Positions 16,140 through 25,000 of a stretch of 41,640 nt of DNA are shown piece after piece. The translations under genes and the position numbers were made by a program. Below the pieces are notes generated by a model. That model worked only from the letters and a program-made list of their open reading frames with translations. It had not been told where the DNA came from and searched no databases. The first letter of the stretch is position 1; each line of letters begins with the position of its first letter. This stretch comes from Candidatus Mailhella merdavium (GTDB taxonomy: Bacteria > Desulfobacterota > Desulfovibrionia > Desulfovibrionales > Desulfovibrionaceae). The stretch is from assembly GCA_019119045.1 (NCBI GenBank), contig DWXS01000024.1:1-41640 (forward strand). The letters are read 5' to 3'.

Positions 16140-16922
16140 CTATTCAGGCGCGCTCTCACATTCCGCCTGGAGACTTTCGAGCCTCTTCCGGCTGATAGCG
16201 AAATACTCCGGCGAAAGCTCCATACCAATATAGCGACGGCCCGTTCTGATGCACGCCTCGCCCACACTGCCACCTCCCATGAAGGGATCAAGCACACTGG
16301 CCTGCGGAGCCGTCACGGCCAGCAGGTCTTTAATGAGGTTCACTGGCTTGCTGGTCAGATGCACCTTTTGAGTGGCAATCACGGGGTAGGTGTACACTCC
16401 CGGCAGACAGGATCGCGTATGGGCGACGAAACGCCCCTTGACGGCAAAAAGCACGAACTCGCACTGCTGGCGGAACTTGCCTATCTGCGGGCGGGCGCTT
16501 TTCTTGTCCCATGCGATAATTCCCAACCACTTCCAGTCCGCAGCCTGTACCGCATCGCTCAATGCCGGAAGCTGCCGCCAGTCCGTGAACACCATGAGCG
16601 GCGCACCGTCGCGGGCGATGCGCCAGCATTCCCCAAGCCAGAGCGTACACCACATTGTCCAGCTTCGCTGGTCCTTGGCGTCGCCCAGCATGGGCGGATA
16701 CTGGCGTTTCGTCTCGCTTGACTGGTATTTGTGGGAGGGCTCAGCCTGCCGCGCCCCAAGCGTGACACCGCCGCTGGAATACGGCGGGTCAGTGAGGATT
16801 GCGTCCACGGAATTGTCACTCAATGCGGAAAGAACCGCCAGGGCGTCACCACGATAGAGCGAGACGCCGTCCTTTTGAAACTGAGGAACCATAGAGATTG
16901 TGCCCCGATAAGCGGGGCTCAC
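16140..16922 (-). CDS. DNA N6-adenine/N4-cytosine methyltransferase, beta class
   Basis: A 260-residue S-adenosylmethionine-dependent DNA methylase. The catalytic motif DPPY is at residues 45-48, ahead of the SAM-binding motif DPFMGGGSVGEA (about residue 213), the beta-class order. The GTG at 16922 with GAGGG upstream is used; an internal ATG at 16892 is an alternative start. No restriction endonuclease is adjacent, so it is an orphan modification enzyme, the usual anti-restriction device of temperate phages. It is the last phage gene, 30 bp after the C5 methyltransferase on the same strand. Target sequence and whether it acts on A or C cannot be read from the motif. Confidence 0.92.
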   Translation of the reverse strand: MSPAYRGTISMVPQFQKDGVSLYRGDALAVLSALSDNSVDAILTDPPYSSGGVTLGARQAEPSHKYQSSETKRQYPPMLGDAKDQRSWTMWCTLWLGECWRIARDGAPLMVFTDWRQLPALSDAVQAADWKWLGIIAWDKKSARPQIGKFRQQCEFVLFAVKGRFVAHTRSCLPGVYTYPVIATQKVHLTSKPVNLIKDLLAVTAPQASVLDPFMGGGSVGEACIRTGRRYIGMELSPEYFAISRKRLESLQAECESAPE

Positions 16923-16952
16923 AGCGGCCCTCTATACTGGAACTCCCGGTTC

Positions 16953-17804
16953 TCAGAAGTCAAAAGACATGAGGGGCACCTGTACTCCCTCATGTTCCAT
17001 AATGCAAGCACCTATTGCATGGGCCTGCTGCGGTGTTATGGCGTTGCCCAGGGCCTTGAAGCGAGGCTCCCAGGACTTTTTGACCTCCGGTGAGACCATG
17101 CCCGCGGAGCAGGAGAAAGGCCTCCCGGATTCGTCCAGTCCTCCGGGACGCCCATCATCCACTCGATAAAGGACGGGGTTGCCGTATGCCTGAACCGCGG
17201 CATCCTTTCGCGTCCTGTCAAACCGTATTCCAAGCCAACCAGATACATCATGAGGTTGGAAGTGCTCACCCACGATTCTTTCGAGCGGAGAAAGTAGCCG
17301 TTCGTTGTGAAGGTCAACACTGTAGGGGTAGGCAACAATGAACACCCTTTCACGATGGTGCGGGGCACCAAGGGCGGCAGCGGGTAAAACCTCCCATTCC
17401 GCATCATACCCGAGCGCGGCCAGATCGCCGAGGACGAGGTCGATACCCAGGGAAAGCAGGCCCCGGACGTTTTCGATGATAACGTATTTCGGGCGTATTT
17501 CGCCGATGAGCCTTGCATATTCGAGCCACAGCCCGCTGCGCGTACCTTGCCTGATTCCCGCACGGAGACCTCCTGAGCTTACGTCCTGACAGGGGAAGCC
17601 GCCGCAAAGCACGTCCACGGGCGGCAGTTCGTCGCCTTTCAACATCCGAACATCCTCATATATGGGGATATCCGGCCAGCGCCTTGCGAGAACCGCCCGG
17701 CAGAACGGGTCGATCTCACAAAACCACTGATGCCTGAAGCCCGCCCAGTGAAGGCCGAGGTCACATAGCCCGGCTCCGCTGAACAAACTGCCCACTTTCA
17801 GCAT
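16953..17804 (-). CDS. DNA cytosine-5 methyltransferase
   Basis: A 283-residue Dcm/HhaI-type enzyme. Motif I is LFSGAGLCDLGL (residues 7-18), motif IV GGFPCQDVS with catalytic Cys72, motif VI ENV (111-113), motif VIII HHRERVF, and motif X ALGNAITPQQA near the C-terminus. The target-recognition region between VIII and X is short, typical of a small single-specificity enzyme. The ATG at 17804 shares its A with the stop of the Com-like gene and has an AGGAG site inside the com coding region, so translation is coupled to com. The upstream part of the frame (to 17876) is not conserved. It protects phage or host DNA from restriction; this is inferred. Confidence 0.93.
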   Translation of the reverse strand: MLKVGSLFSGAGLCDLGLHWAGFRHQWFCEIDPFCRAVLARRWPDIPIYEDVRMLKGDELPPVDVLCGGFPCQDVSSGGLRAGIRQGTRSGLWLEYARLIGEIRPKYVIIENVRGLLSLGIDLVLGDLAALGYDAEWEVLPAAALGAPHHRERVFIVAYPYSVDLHNERLLSPLERIVGEHFQPHDVSGWLGIRFDRTRKDAAVQAYGNPVLYRVDDGRPGGLDESGRPFSCSAGMVSPEVKKSWEPRFKALGNAITPQQAHAIGACIMEHEGVQVPLMSFDF

Positions 17805-17971
17805 TACTGCTCCTGTGGACGCCCTGGACGTTCTGAACCGGGGCGCGCGGCCCGCAGGATGAAGAAGTTCTTGCACCGCCCGCAGCGAAATTCAAGTTCA
17901 ACGGCTTCGCCTTTGGCGATGAGTTTGTTGCAGTACGGACACCTGATTTCCGGCAAATCTCTCTTGTTCAT
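17804..17971 (-). CDS. com: Com-like zinc-finger translational regulator
   Basis: A 55-residue protein with two CxxC pairs: CPYCNKLIAKGEA and then FRCGRCKNFF. This matches Mu Com and the Com proteins of Mu-like prophages (CxxCNKLL..., then ExRCPRCK). In Mu, Com binds the mom mRNA and unmasks its start. Here the stop TAA overlaps the ATG of the C5 methyltransferase by one base, giving a com-methyltransferase pair in the position where Mu has com-mom. The ATG at 17971 has no strong ribosome site. Too short for a standard ORF list. The regulatory role is inferred from homology and overlap. Confidence 0.82.
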   Translation of the reverse strand: MNKRDLPEIRCPYCNKLIAKGEAVELEFRCGRCKNFFILRAARPGSERPGRPQEQ

Positions 17972-18149
17972 ATACGTTAAAAATGTTGCGCCCCGCCGAT
18001 TATCCGCCTATCCTGCGCTTCGTCTCGCCAGAGACAAACGACAGGCGGATACTCCGCAAGCGGGTCTCCTACCGCTTGTGGGGCCGTGGTGCGGCGCTCC
18101 TACGCCGCGCCGGTGGGGGAGGTGTCAGCTCCCCCGCCTCTGTCAGAGA
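17972..18149. other. GC-rich hairpin-bearing gap before com
   Basis: 178 bp with no gene seen. GGGGGAG (18115-18121) pairs with CTCCCCC (18129-18135), and GCGGCG/CGCCGC-type arms lie near 18090-18107. On the minus strand these could end the tail transcript before com and the methyltransferases or sit in the com leader. Confidence 0.4.
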
Positions 18150-18260
18150 TTATTCCCTGGCATCGCTATGCTTGTTAAGATAGGCCCGCACGGCCAATCC
18201 CCCTATGATAGCCCCTACAGCGCCCCAGATAGCTGAAAAAACAAACATTCCAAACGTCAT
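18150..18260 (-). CDS. 36-residue single-span membrane protein
   Basis: A small protein starting MTFGMFVFSAIWGAVGAIIG, with one hydrophobic helix, a short basic stretch (VRAY) and a polar tail ending SDARE. The start is strongly supported by GGAGGCAG just before the ATG. It sits between the tail-fibre group and com. I do not recognise it; a holin-like or superinfection-exclusion peptide is possible. Too short for a standard ORF list. Confidence 0.6.
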   Translation of the reverse strand: MTFGMFVFSAIWGAVGAIIGGLAVRAYLNKHSDARE

Positions 18261-18295
18261 GACTGCCTCCTTAATGTACGTTACAGGTGAACTCA

Positions 18296-18538
18296 TTACC
18301 GCAGCTCTGGCGGCCGCTGCCGTCCGCTGCGTTCGGACTCATAGGAAGAGCGGCAGTGGCCGTTTTCCCAGAAAAAAAGCGCATCAATGAAGCGGCGCGG
18401 CCAGGCGCGCACGCCGGCCAGGTCCCAGCGCCAGGCGCGGGAAGACAGGGTTTCATCGGGCCAGCCGCCGCCCAGGGCGTTGATAAGCTGGTCCAGGGCA
18501 ATGAGCAGAGCCTTGCCGTAGGACATGGTACCGGGCAT
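18296..18538 (-). CDS. Small phage protein downstream of tail fibre genes
   Basis: An 80-residue protein starting MPGTMSYGKALLIALDQLIN, followed by a GGGWPDETLSSRAWRW segment. The GGWPDET.S.RA.R pattern is one I recall in small proteins near tail fibre genes of many phages, with no function known to me. The start at 18538 lies one base after the TGA of the gene upstream (18540), so the two are coupled. The C-terminus is rich in Arg and Ser. Role unknown. Confidence 0.65.
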   Translation of the reverse strand: MPGTMSYGKALLIALDQLINALGGGWPDETLSSRAWRWDLAGVRAWPRRFIDALFFWENGHCRSSYESERSGRQRPPELR

Positions 18539-18539
18539 A

Positions 18540-19223
18540 TCAAAGCCCCCATTCTGCAAGCATGGCCTGGATGGCTTCCACGCTGTCTGCTGCTTCAATG
18601 GCAGTCTTCCGTGTGCTGCCTTCGGCCATACGGGCTGCCTTATGGTTCAGGGCTGCCACATAAATGGGCAGGAAGGTTTCGGCGTTCAGTTGCAGCACCA
18701 CCAGTTCACCGCCGGAGTCCGGCGTCCAGTTACGGTAGGCATTCCAGGGTGTGGAAGCAGGAATGGAACTATCTTCACCGGCCGCCGCGCCAAGCTGCAT
18801 GGCAATGGCGGAGTCCGCGAAATTTTGCTGATCGAAGCTGTTATAGGAGAAATGCAGTACTTCGGGAGTGTTGCCCTCCGGGGGAAGGGCCTCGGCGTCA
18901 AAGCCGGCCAGGATAGCGGCGGACGTTGCGGCGTCAACGGCCATTCTGGCGGCTATGCGGGCTTCTTCCAGGGTAGGGGGAGGAAGCTGGGCCGCGGCTT
19001 GCTGGCGGGCGCGTTCTTCTTCCCACAGCAGGACAAAGGGGGCGACTTCTGTTTCGTAGTCGCTGATGGTCTGGTTAGGGGCATGGTTCCACTCGGTTTC
19101 TCCGGCGCCGTTATGCCATTGCAGGGCGTGAAGGCCGGACGGATACGCAAAGTCAAAGGTGAGGCTTTCCCCATTCACCATAATAGTGTTATCGTCTGGG
19201 ATAACCGTGACATGTTGTTCCAT
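18540..19223 (-). CDS. Tail fibre-associated protein (DUF4376-like)
   Basis: A 227-residue protein. The N-terminal third (LTFDFAYPSGLHALQWHNGAGETEW in part) resembles the start of tail fibre assembly or chaperone proteins. The middle is alanine-rich helix (AARMAVDAATSAAILAG). The C-terminal domain has SYNSFDQQNF, NWTPDSGGELVVLQL and TAIEAADSVEAIQAML, a pattern of DUF4376-type proteins found beside collar fibres. It follows the collar-fibre gene by 18 bp with GGAG before its ATG. The likely role is to help fold or cap the fibre trimer; this is inferred from position. Confidence 0.6.
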   Translation of the reverse strand: MEQHVTVIPDDNTIMVNGESLTFDFAYPSGLHALQWHNGAGETEWNHAPNQTISDYETEVAPFVLLWEEERARQQAAAQLPPPTLEEARIAARMAVDAATSAAILAGFDAEALPPEGNTPEVLHFSYNSFDQQNFADSAIAMQLGAAAGEDSSIPASTPWNAYRNWTPDSGGELVVLQLNAETFLPIYVAALNHKAARMAEGSTRKTAIEAADSVEAIQAMLAEWGL

Positions 19224-19241
19224 GAGAGGACTCCTTGAGCG

Positions 19242-21059
19242 TTAGCTCCCCACAAACATGAGAAAATGAAGGGCGACAAAGGGGGGAAGCGTGTTGGCGT
19301 TCCCGGAACTGGCACTGACACTGTGCGTAAGCTGTGGGGTTTGCAAGGTACCGTAGCTGTGGGAGTGCGACGCTACCGAGAAAGAAAAGTCATGCGTGTG
19401 GGATACGGCATTTGTTCCAGCTGTATGCGTATGGGAGCCACCGGTAAAAGAGTGGGTATGGGAGCCGCCTCCGCCTGAAGAACCGGTAGCTCCTGAGCCG
19501 CTTCCGGCAAAACTGTACGGGGTAGATCCCAGTTGCAGATTTGCGGCGGCTGTCTGATAGCCTATGCTGTGGGCATGGGAAGGGATTTGCGACGTCGACA
19601 GTGTGGTCCTGCCCACTGTGCCGCTCACCGAGGCAGACTTGATGTCCACACTGTGGTTGTGCGAATGGGCATCCGTCGTATCCGATATATTGTGCGCGCC
19701 GCCGGAGCCCGTGGAACCGCTGAGCGCTGCCGCGGCATGCGCTCCCACTGTCACGGACACGCTGTGGTTATGGGTGGCGCTGCCCCCCGTGTCTCCGCTG
19801 GACCGGGAAGCACTCGCCCCCAGGGGCATGCGATCCCGCAGATCCGGGGTTCCGTCCGTGCCGTCACAGACATGCCAGCGGCTGTCCACCACTCCGTTGA
19901 CCAGCGGGTGCTTGCCGCTTTCATCCAGATCCCCGAACCACATTTTAATATCACCATAAGCCCAGCCGCTGGAGCTGATCGTCCCGTCTTCTGTCACCGT
20001 AATTGTCTTTCCGTCAGGTTTTACGATGCCGGCTTCATCTGCTGTTGCCACACCAAACCCTACAAGATGCTCCGCCTCATCCCTGGCTTGCTCTGCTGCT
20101 GCCTGTGCAGCTTCGGCTGCCTCCATAGCGGTTTCAGCTTCACTTTTAGCTGTCTGTGCCGCGACAGCATTTTGTGCGGCAGCTGCGGCGCAGCTGCCGG
20201 CGCTCTCGGAGCTTTGAGCGGCATAAGCAGCGCTGGAGGCTGCCTCTTCGGCACTCCCCGCTGCCGCGGAAGCACTGGCCGCTGCCGCCGATGCCTGTGT
20301 CGATGCGGCTGTTTGAGCTGCCTCGGCATTATCACGGGCTTCCTCCGCAGCGCTTTGGGCCGTTTCAGCAAGAACTTTTGCACTTTCCGCAACTGATCTT
20401 GCCTCCTGTGCGCCAGCCTGAGCCGCTTCCGCCCCACTCTGTGCAGCTTCAGCGGCCTCCATTGCAGTTCCTGCTTCGTTTTGAGCCGCCTGTGCTGCAT
20501 TTTGTGCCATCAGCGCGGCATCCCTGGCGCTTTCAGCAGCCTCCTGCGCAGTCTGTGCGGACGCTGCGCTCCCAGCCGCGTCTGAAGCCTTCTGTGTTGC
20601 CAAGTCTGCCTGCTCAGAGGCCGTTGATGCACCTGCAGCCGCCTGCGCCGCACTGCTTTCCGCTTCGGCAGCGCTTGCCGCAGCATGTGTAGCGTTTTCT
20701 AGTGAGGCCGCAGAGCTTTGGTTCGCTTCCGCTGCTTTTTGTGCAGCAATTCCAGCTTGAGCAAGAGCGGTCTCTGCGCTTTCAGCCGCGTCTTGTGCGC
20801 TTCCTTCTGCCGCCGAAGCACTGGCCGCTGCCGCTGACGCAAGATCCGGAACTTCCTGGATGAGTTCAATGTGTTCCGCGACAACCGCGACATCTTCGGA
20901 TAACTTGTTGATTTTTGGGATGAAATCACCATTGAGCTGGTCAACCATGCCGCTTATCTGATTCATCGATGTTTGTACAGCGCTGTCAAAGCGTTCCTGC
21001 GGCTGCTTGCGATCCGGCCAGAGGTCAACCTCGTCAAAAGTTGCTATCTGTTCAGCCAC
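19242..21059 (-). CDS. Tail fibre with alanine-rich coiled coil and tail-collar domain
   Basis: A 605-residue probable receptor-binding fibre. The first 70 residues are a tail-attachment segment. Residues about 75-325 are an Ala-rich heptad-like array (AAxSAxxA repeats), expected to form a long trimeric coiled coil. A tail-collar-like domain follows (GDIKMWFGDL, DGTPDLRDRMPLGAS). The last 200 residues are His/Ser/Gly-rich with many H-[ST]-H motifs (THNHS, SHAHS, SHTHT), as in phage fibres that bind metal ions along the shaft, ending LPPFVALHFLMFVGS. A GTG start with AGGAGG upstream is used. It is followed closely by its assembly partner. Confidence 0.88.
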   Translation of the reverse strand: MAEQIATFDEVDLWPDRKQPQERFDSAVQTSMNQISGMVDQLNGDFIPKINKLSEDVAVVAEHIELIQEVPDLASAAAASASAAEGSAQDAAESAETALAQAGIAAQKAAEANQSSAASLENATHAAASAAEAESSAAQAAAGASTASEQADLATQKASDAAGSAASAQTAQEAAESARDAALMAQNAAQAAQNEAGTAMEAAEAAQSGAEAAQAGAQEARSVAESAKVLAETAQSAAEEARDNAEAAQTAASTQASAAAASASAAAGSAEEAASSAAYAAQSSESAGSCAAAAAQNAVAAQTAKSEAETAMEAAEAAQAAAEQARDEAEHLVGFGVATADEAGIVKPDGKTITVTEDGTISSSGWAYGDIKMWFGDLDESGKHPLVNGVVDSRWHVCDGTDGTPDLRDRMPLGASASRSSGDTGGSATHNHSVSVTVGAHAAAALSGSTGSGGAHNISDTTDAHSHNHSVDIKSASVSGTVGRTTLSTSQIPSHAHSIGYQTAAANLQLGSTPYSFAGSGSGATGSSGGGGSHTHSFTGGSHTHTAGTNAVSHTHDFSFSVASHSHSYGTLQTPQLTHSVSASSGNANTLPPFVALHFLMFVGS

Positions 21060-21073
21060 ATCATCCTCCTTGC

Positions 21074-21994
21074 CTATATAAGACCCTGTAAATCAAGTGA
21101 TAACGCGCAGTTGCCCGGACCCTCAAAGCTCATCCTGAAATCTTCTTTCCAGCCATATAAGAGCAGGCTTTGCGCTCCGTTGTCCTGATTGTCGCCCAGC
21201 CACAGGCAGGGCAGGGCGCGCACGTCGCGCATGAGCTTGTGTACCGCAGCCTCCCGGTCGGGATGTACATAAAGCTCAAGCGAGAGCTCCGAAGCATAGG
21301 ATCGGCGTATAAAGGTTGTCGTGCCGAACTCGTCCGTGTCCTTGCGCGAATAGTCGAGTTCTCCGACTTCCGCACCTCCCCATAGTGTGGCCCCCACATA
21401 ATGTTCCCGCCCGGCCACCACCGCGCCTACAGCGGGAGCTTCCGCTGCGCCCGGCGTAAGGGTCACGCTTAACGTTCCGGTAATGGGCATGGGAATAATG
21501 CCCGACACCACAAGGCTGCTGTCCTGCTCGATATAACTGTAATTATACTCCCACAGGGAAAAATCGCCGATGTCGCGTATAAGATTGTAGCTTTGCTCGA
21601 AAACAACGCCTTCAGCGCTGTCGGTAATCACCACCTCCGCCTGTGCTCCGGCGAGGTTGAGCAGGCCGAATGCCGTGGCACGGTTGAACGGCACAGTGAA
21701 GGTCAGCGGCTGACCCGCCGCACCCACAGTCTGCGTCTCGACCTTGTCATCGATCATCCTCCAGGGCAGTGTCGCACCCAGCGGTTTCCAGCGGGCACCG
21801 ATACCACTGCAGCTTTCGGCAGGATTATTGCCCTTATTGTTGTCAGCAAGGCTTTCATAGCTGTAGTGCTGGTGCCGCACCTTCTGACCCTGTGCATATG
21901 CAGTCGATGCGCTCCATACCGCGCCATCGGCAGCGTCACTTTCGGTTACTGAACAGGCTTGCACAGTCAGCGTATTGGGTATGACAACTTTCAT
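21074..21994 (-). CDS. Phage tail protein, possible distal tail component
   Basis: A 306-residue protein between tape measure and fibre. An N-terminal segment WSASTAYAQGQKVRHQHYSYES resembles the short Trp/Tyr-rich carbohydrate-binding-like modules of phage tails. The centre contains FNRATAFGLLNLAGAQAEVV and the end LLLYGWKEDFRMSFEGPGNC. The position directly after the tape measure suggests a distal tail or baseplate hub subunit. I do not recognise a named family. GGGAGGAG precedes the ATG. Confidence 0.6.
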   Translation of the reverse strand: MKVVIPNTLTVQACSVTESDAADGAVWSASTAYAQGQKVRHQHYSYESLADNNKGNNPAESCSGIGARWKPLGATLPWRMIDDKVETQTVGAAGQPLTFTVPFNRATAFGLLNLAGAQAEVVITDSAEGVVFEQSYNLIRDIGDFSLWEYNYSYIEQDSSLVVSGIIPMPITGTLSVTLTPGAAEAPAVGAVVAGREHYVGATLWGGAEVGELDYSRKDTDEFGTTTFIRRSYASELSLELYVHPDREAAVHKLMRDVRALPCLWLGDNQDNGAQSLLLYGWKEDFRMSFEGPGNCALSLDLQGLI

Positions 21995-22003
21995 GGCTCC
22001 TCC

Positions 22004-25000
22004 CTATGCCCGTGCGAAGGAGGGCAGATACACATCATCAAGCTCCTCCCGCAGGGGAGGCAGGCCGGTATCGTCCCACTTGTTCAGCAGGCGGCGCATC
22101 TTCGTGAGCTCCGTGGTGTTTTTGCCTGTCCCGATCAATGCCTGTCGCAGGTACCCCCTGATCTCGCGCAGTTCGCCGATAAGGACCGACATGCCGGACC
22201 ATCCCTCCCAGGCAGGGCCAGATGGATGTATCTTGTCCATCAATGCCACGCTGTCCTGGTTTGACAGTATGCCCCATTGTTTTGGGCTCATCATGAGCTC
22301 AGGCCCGTTTTCACCTACCCAGAATGGCTCATTTACCGGCGTGATTCCTCCCGTGGCGAACCCTTCATTGCGGCCAAAAGCCTCATACCATGAGGCTGTG
22401 TTGTAGCCGGAGTCGGCGATCGCCTGCTGCAGCGCCGCCATAGTCCATGAATCATATCCGTCCGGTGGTTTCGTGGTGTTGCTGTTACGCAGACTCTGCA
22501 GCTTGGCATAGAGCAGAGCATACTCTGTGCGATACCGGCTCCCATAGATACCCGTTCCGCCTGGCACGGGGGCCAGAGGATCGATATACCCTGTTCCGTC
22601 ATCCCCGCCCGGTGGCAGCGGGCTTCCCGTTGCTGTCCCGCTGCTGGTTGTGATGGAACTGCCCGATTCCCCTCCCGCGGACACATTGACGGTAACGGTC
22701 CAGTCCAGCCCGGAGATAGCAGATGAAAGCCCGCCCAGACCTGACTGCACGGAGCCCATATAGCTGGTCACAGACGAACCCAGTCCGTTCATCACAGTGC
22801 CAAGGTAATCTCCCACGCTGTCCATGGTGCCGGACAATGCCCCGGTGACGGACACTTGCCTGTCTATCCCTTTGTCGACATTGTCCATGCGGCTGTCAAT
22901 AACATCATTTGTGGTACCCGCAGCCCTGAGCACAAAGCCTTCCTGTCTGCCAAACTGCTCATACCACTCTTGTACAGTCATACCGTCGTTGGCGATGGCT
23001 TCCAGTACACTGGCCGCTGTCCAGTCATTTCGGCCCTTGTAATGTTCCTGGTTGAGGCGTACAGCCTTGTCGCTTAACAGCTGTGTCCATATATCAGACA
23101 CTCCCCCTGTGGCAGACGTCGCGCCCGGACTGGTAACTCCTTCGCTTAATCCATAGCGCAGATACCAGTCATCAACAGTCATGCCTCCGCCGCTGATGGC
23201 ATCCAGTACCTTTTCTGCTGTCCAGCCATCCGCCGTCTGCCCTGCGTTCATCAGGTCAGCCTTGTTCTCCAGTATGGCCATCCGCGCCGCGTCTGTATCA
23301 TAGGTAACGCCAAGGCCCTCATATCTGCCGAATTTGTCATACCAGCTTTCAAGGGTCATGCTGTCGCCATACATGGCTGCAAGAAACGATTCCGCCGTCC
23401 AGTCCGTGCGGCCCTCATATGCCTGGGCGTTGAGCTGATTCACCTTGGCCTGGATCAGGGCTTCCCGTGCCGAAAGCGTGGCGCCACCCGCGATATCCTC
23501 CTTTTCCCGCTCAAGCAGCGCCTGCATGAGCTCCAGTTCCGCACGGATGGCGTCCACACTTCTGCCTGTATATTCCCCCGCGGCCGTCCCCGCATTGATG
23601 GCGCTTTGCAGTGCATCCGTCTGTCCTGTAATGGCCTCAAGCTGAGCGGCAAGGCCATCCGCAATGGCAGTCTGCGCATCATACTGTTCTGTCGCATATT
23701 TTTGCGCATCTTCCAGCTTCCGGTCGACGTCATAAAAGAGATCCGTGTATTCCTGCGCGGTCGCCAGACTGCCCCTGCCCTGCATCAGCAGATCCGAGGC
23801 CAGCGCCGGGAGCTCATTCAGTGCATCCTGATCCCCGGCCACCCCCTTGAGGTATGCATCCTCAAACGCTGCCAGCGCTTCCTGATAGCTGGTGCCCAGA
23901 GGATTATCCTCATCGGAGGCCCACAGATCCCGCCGCGCATCCCCCAGTGCTTCTGCAATATCCTCAAGGGCATCGCGCATCCGTTCGGCTTCCGATACCG
24001 ATTCCCGCAACGCTGCTGCCTGACTGTTCAGCGCGTTAATCCTGTTTTGTGTTTCCTGTTGCGCGGCCTGCTGCTGCGCAGCAAGAGCAGTCTCCAGTTC
24101 TGCTTGAAGCTGTTCGACTCTGTACTGTGCCAGCTCTGCCTGCTGGATTTCAACGGCTGATTGATATATTCCTGAGTCTTTTCCGAACTTCCGGGCAAGT
24201 TCTTCAAGTTCGTTTTGCTGCTGGTATTGAAGCGACTGCAGCCCGTAAGCGTCAGAATTTGACCCGTACTGGAGCGCCATGGCCCGCAGATTCAGATCCT
24301 GCTCCGTGGCCCGCATAGCAGCCATGGCGTATTCATTAAGATACTGTGCCCGCTTCGCTTCAATTTCCGCAATGGCCTCTTCCTGCCAGCCAAGGGAGCG
24401 CAGACTGTCGATCCAGCTGTCAAACTGCACAGTTGCAGCACTCATGGCCGCTTCAAGCTCGGACGCCGGATTGAGGATGCTTTCCAGTCCCTCCGTTACC
24501 TGCTCCCATGCCTGCATGGCCGCATATGCCTGCTGCAGTCCCGCAAAACTGCTCTGGTCAAAGTCCACCCGCAGGGATGACATGTCCAGGTCAGCAAAGG
24601 CTTTTTCAATCTGCTCCCTTGCCCCTGCCTGAAATTCCGTCAGCGCGTCGTCGGTGAAAAGCTGCGCGCCGAAATCATGATAGTCAAAGGCGCTTTTCAG
24701 AGCCCCGGAAAGCTCGTCGACCGTATCCGCCGCCATGCCGTCAGCCGCCACGGTCAAAGGCCTGAGGTCAATCGTGGCCATGGCGGAGGCCATGCGCCCC
24801 ATTGCTTCGGCCTGTATGTCCTCAAGGTATTTCCGGAAATTTTCTTCGGTGATGTCGCCGCCCTTGAGCCAGCGGCTGCCGGCAAACGCGCCGCCAGCCT
24901 TCAGCGCCTCAAGATACGCCGTTTCCATGCCGGCATTGACCCCGCCCAGCATGTCGGCAATCTTGCCGCTCTGCACCTGCATGGCATGCAGCAGGTCATA

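Noticed and set aside
16140-17971. Complete restriction-modification system
   Set aside because: Two methyltransferases and Com are present, but no endonuclease gene lies in or beside the module.
20060-20900. Apparent tandem DNA repeats in the tail fibre
   Set aside because: The periodicity comes from Ala-rich coiled-coil coding, not from exact DNA repeats or a CRISPR array.
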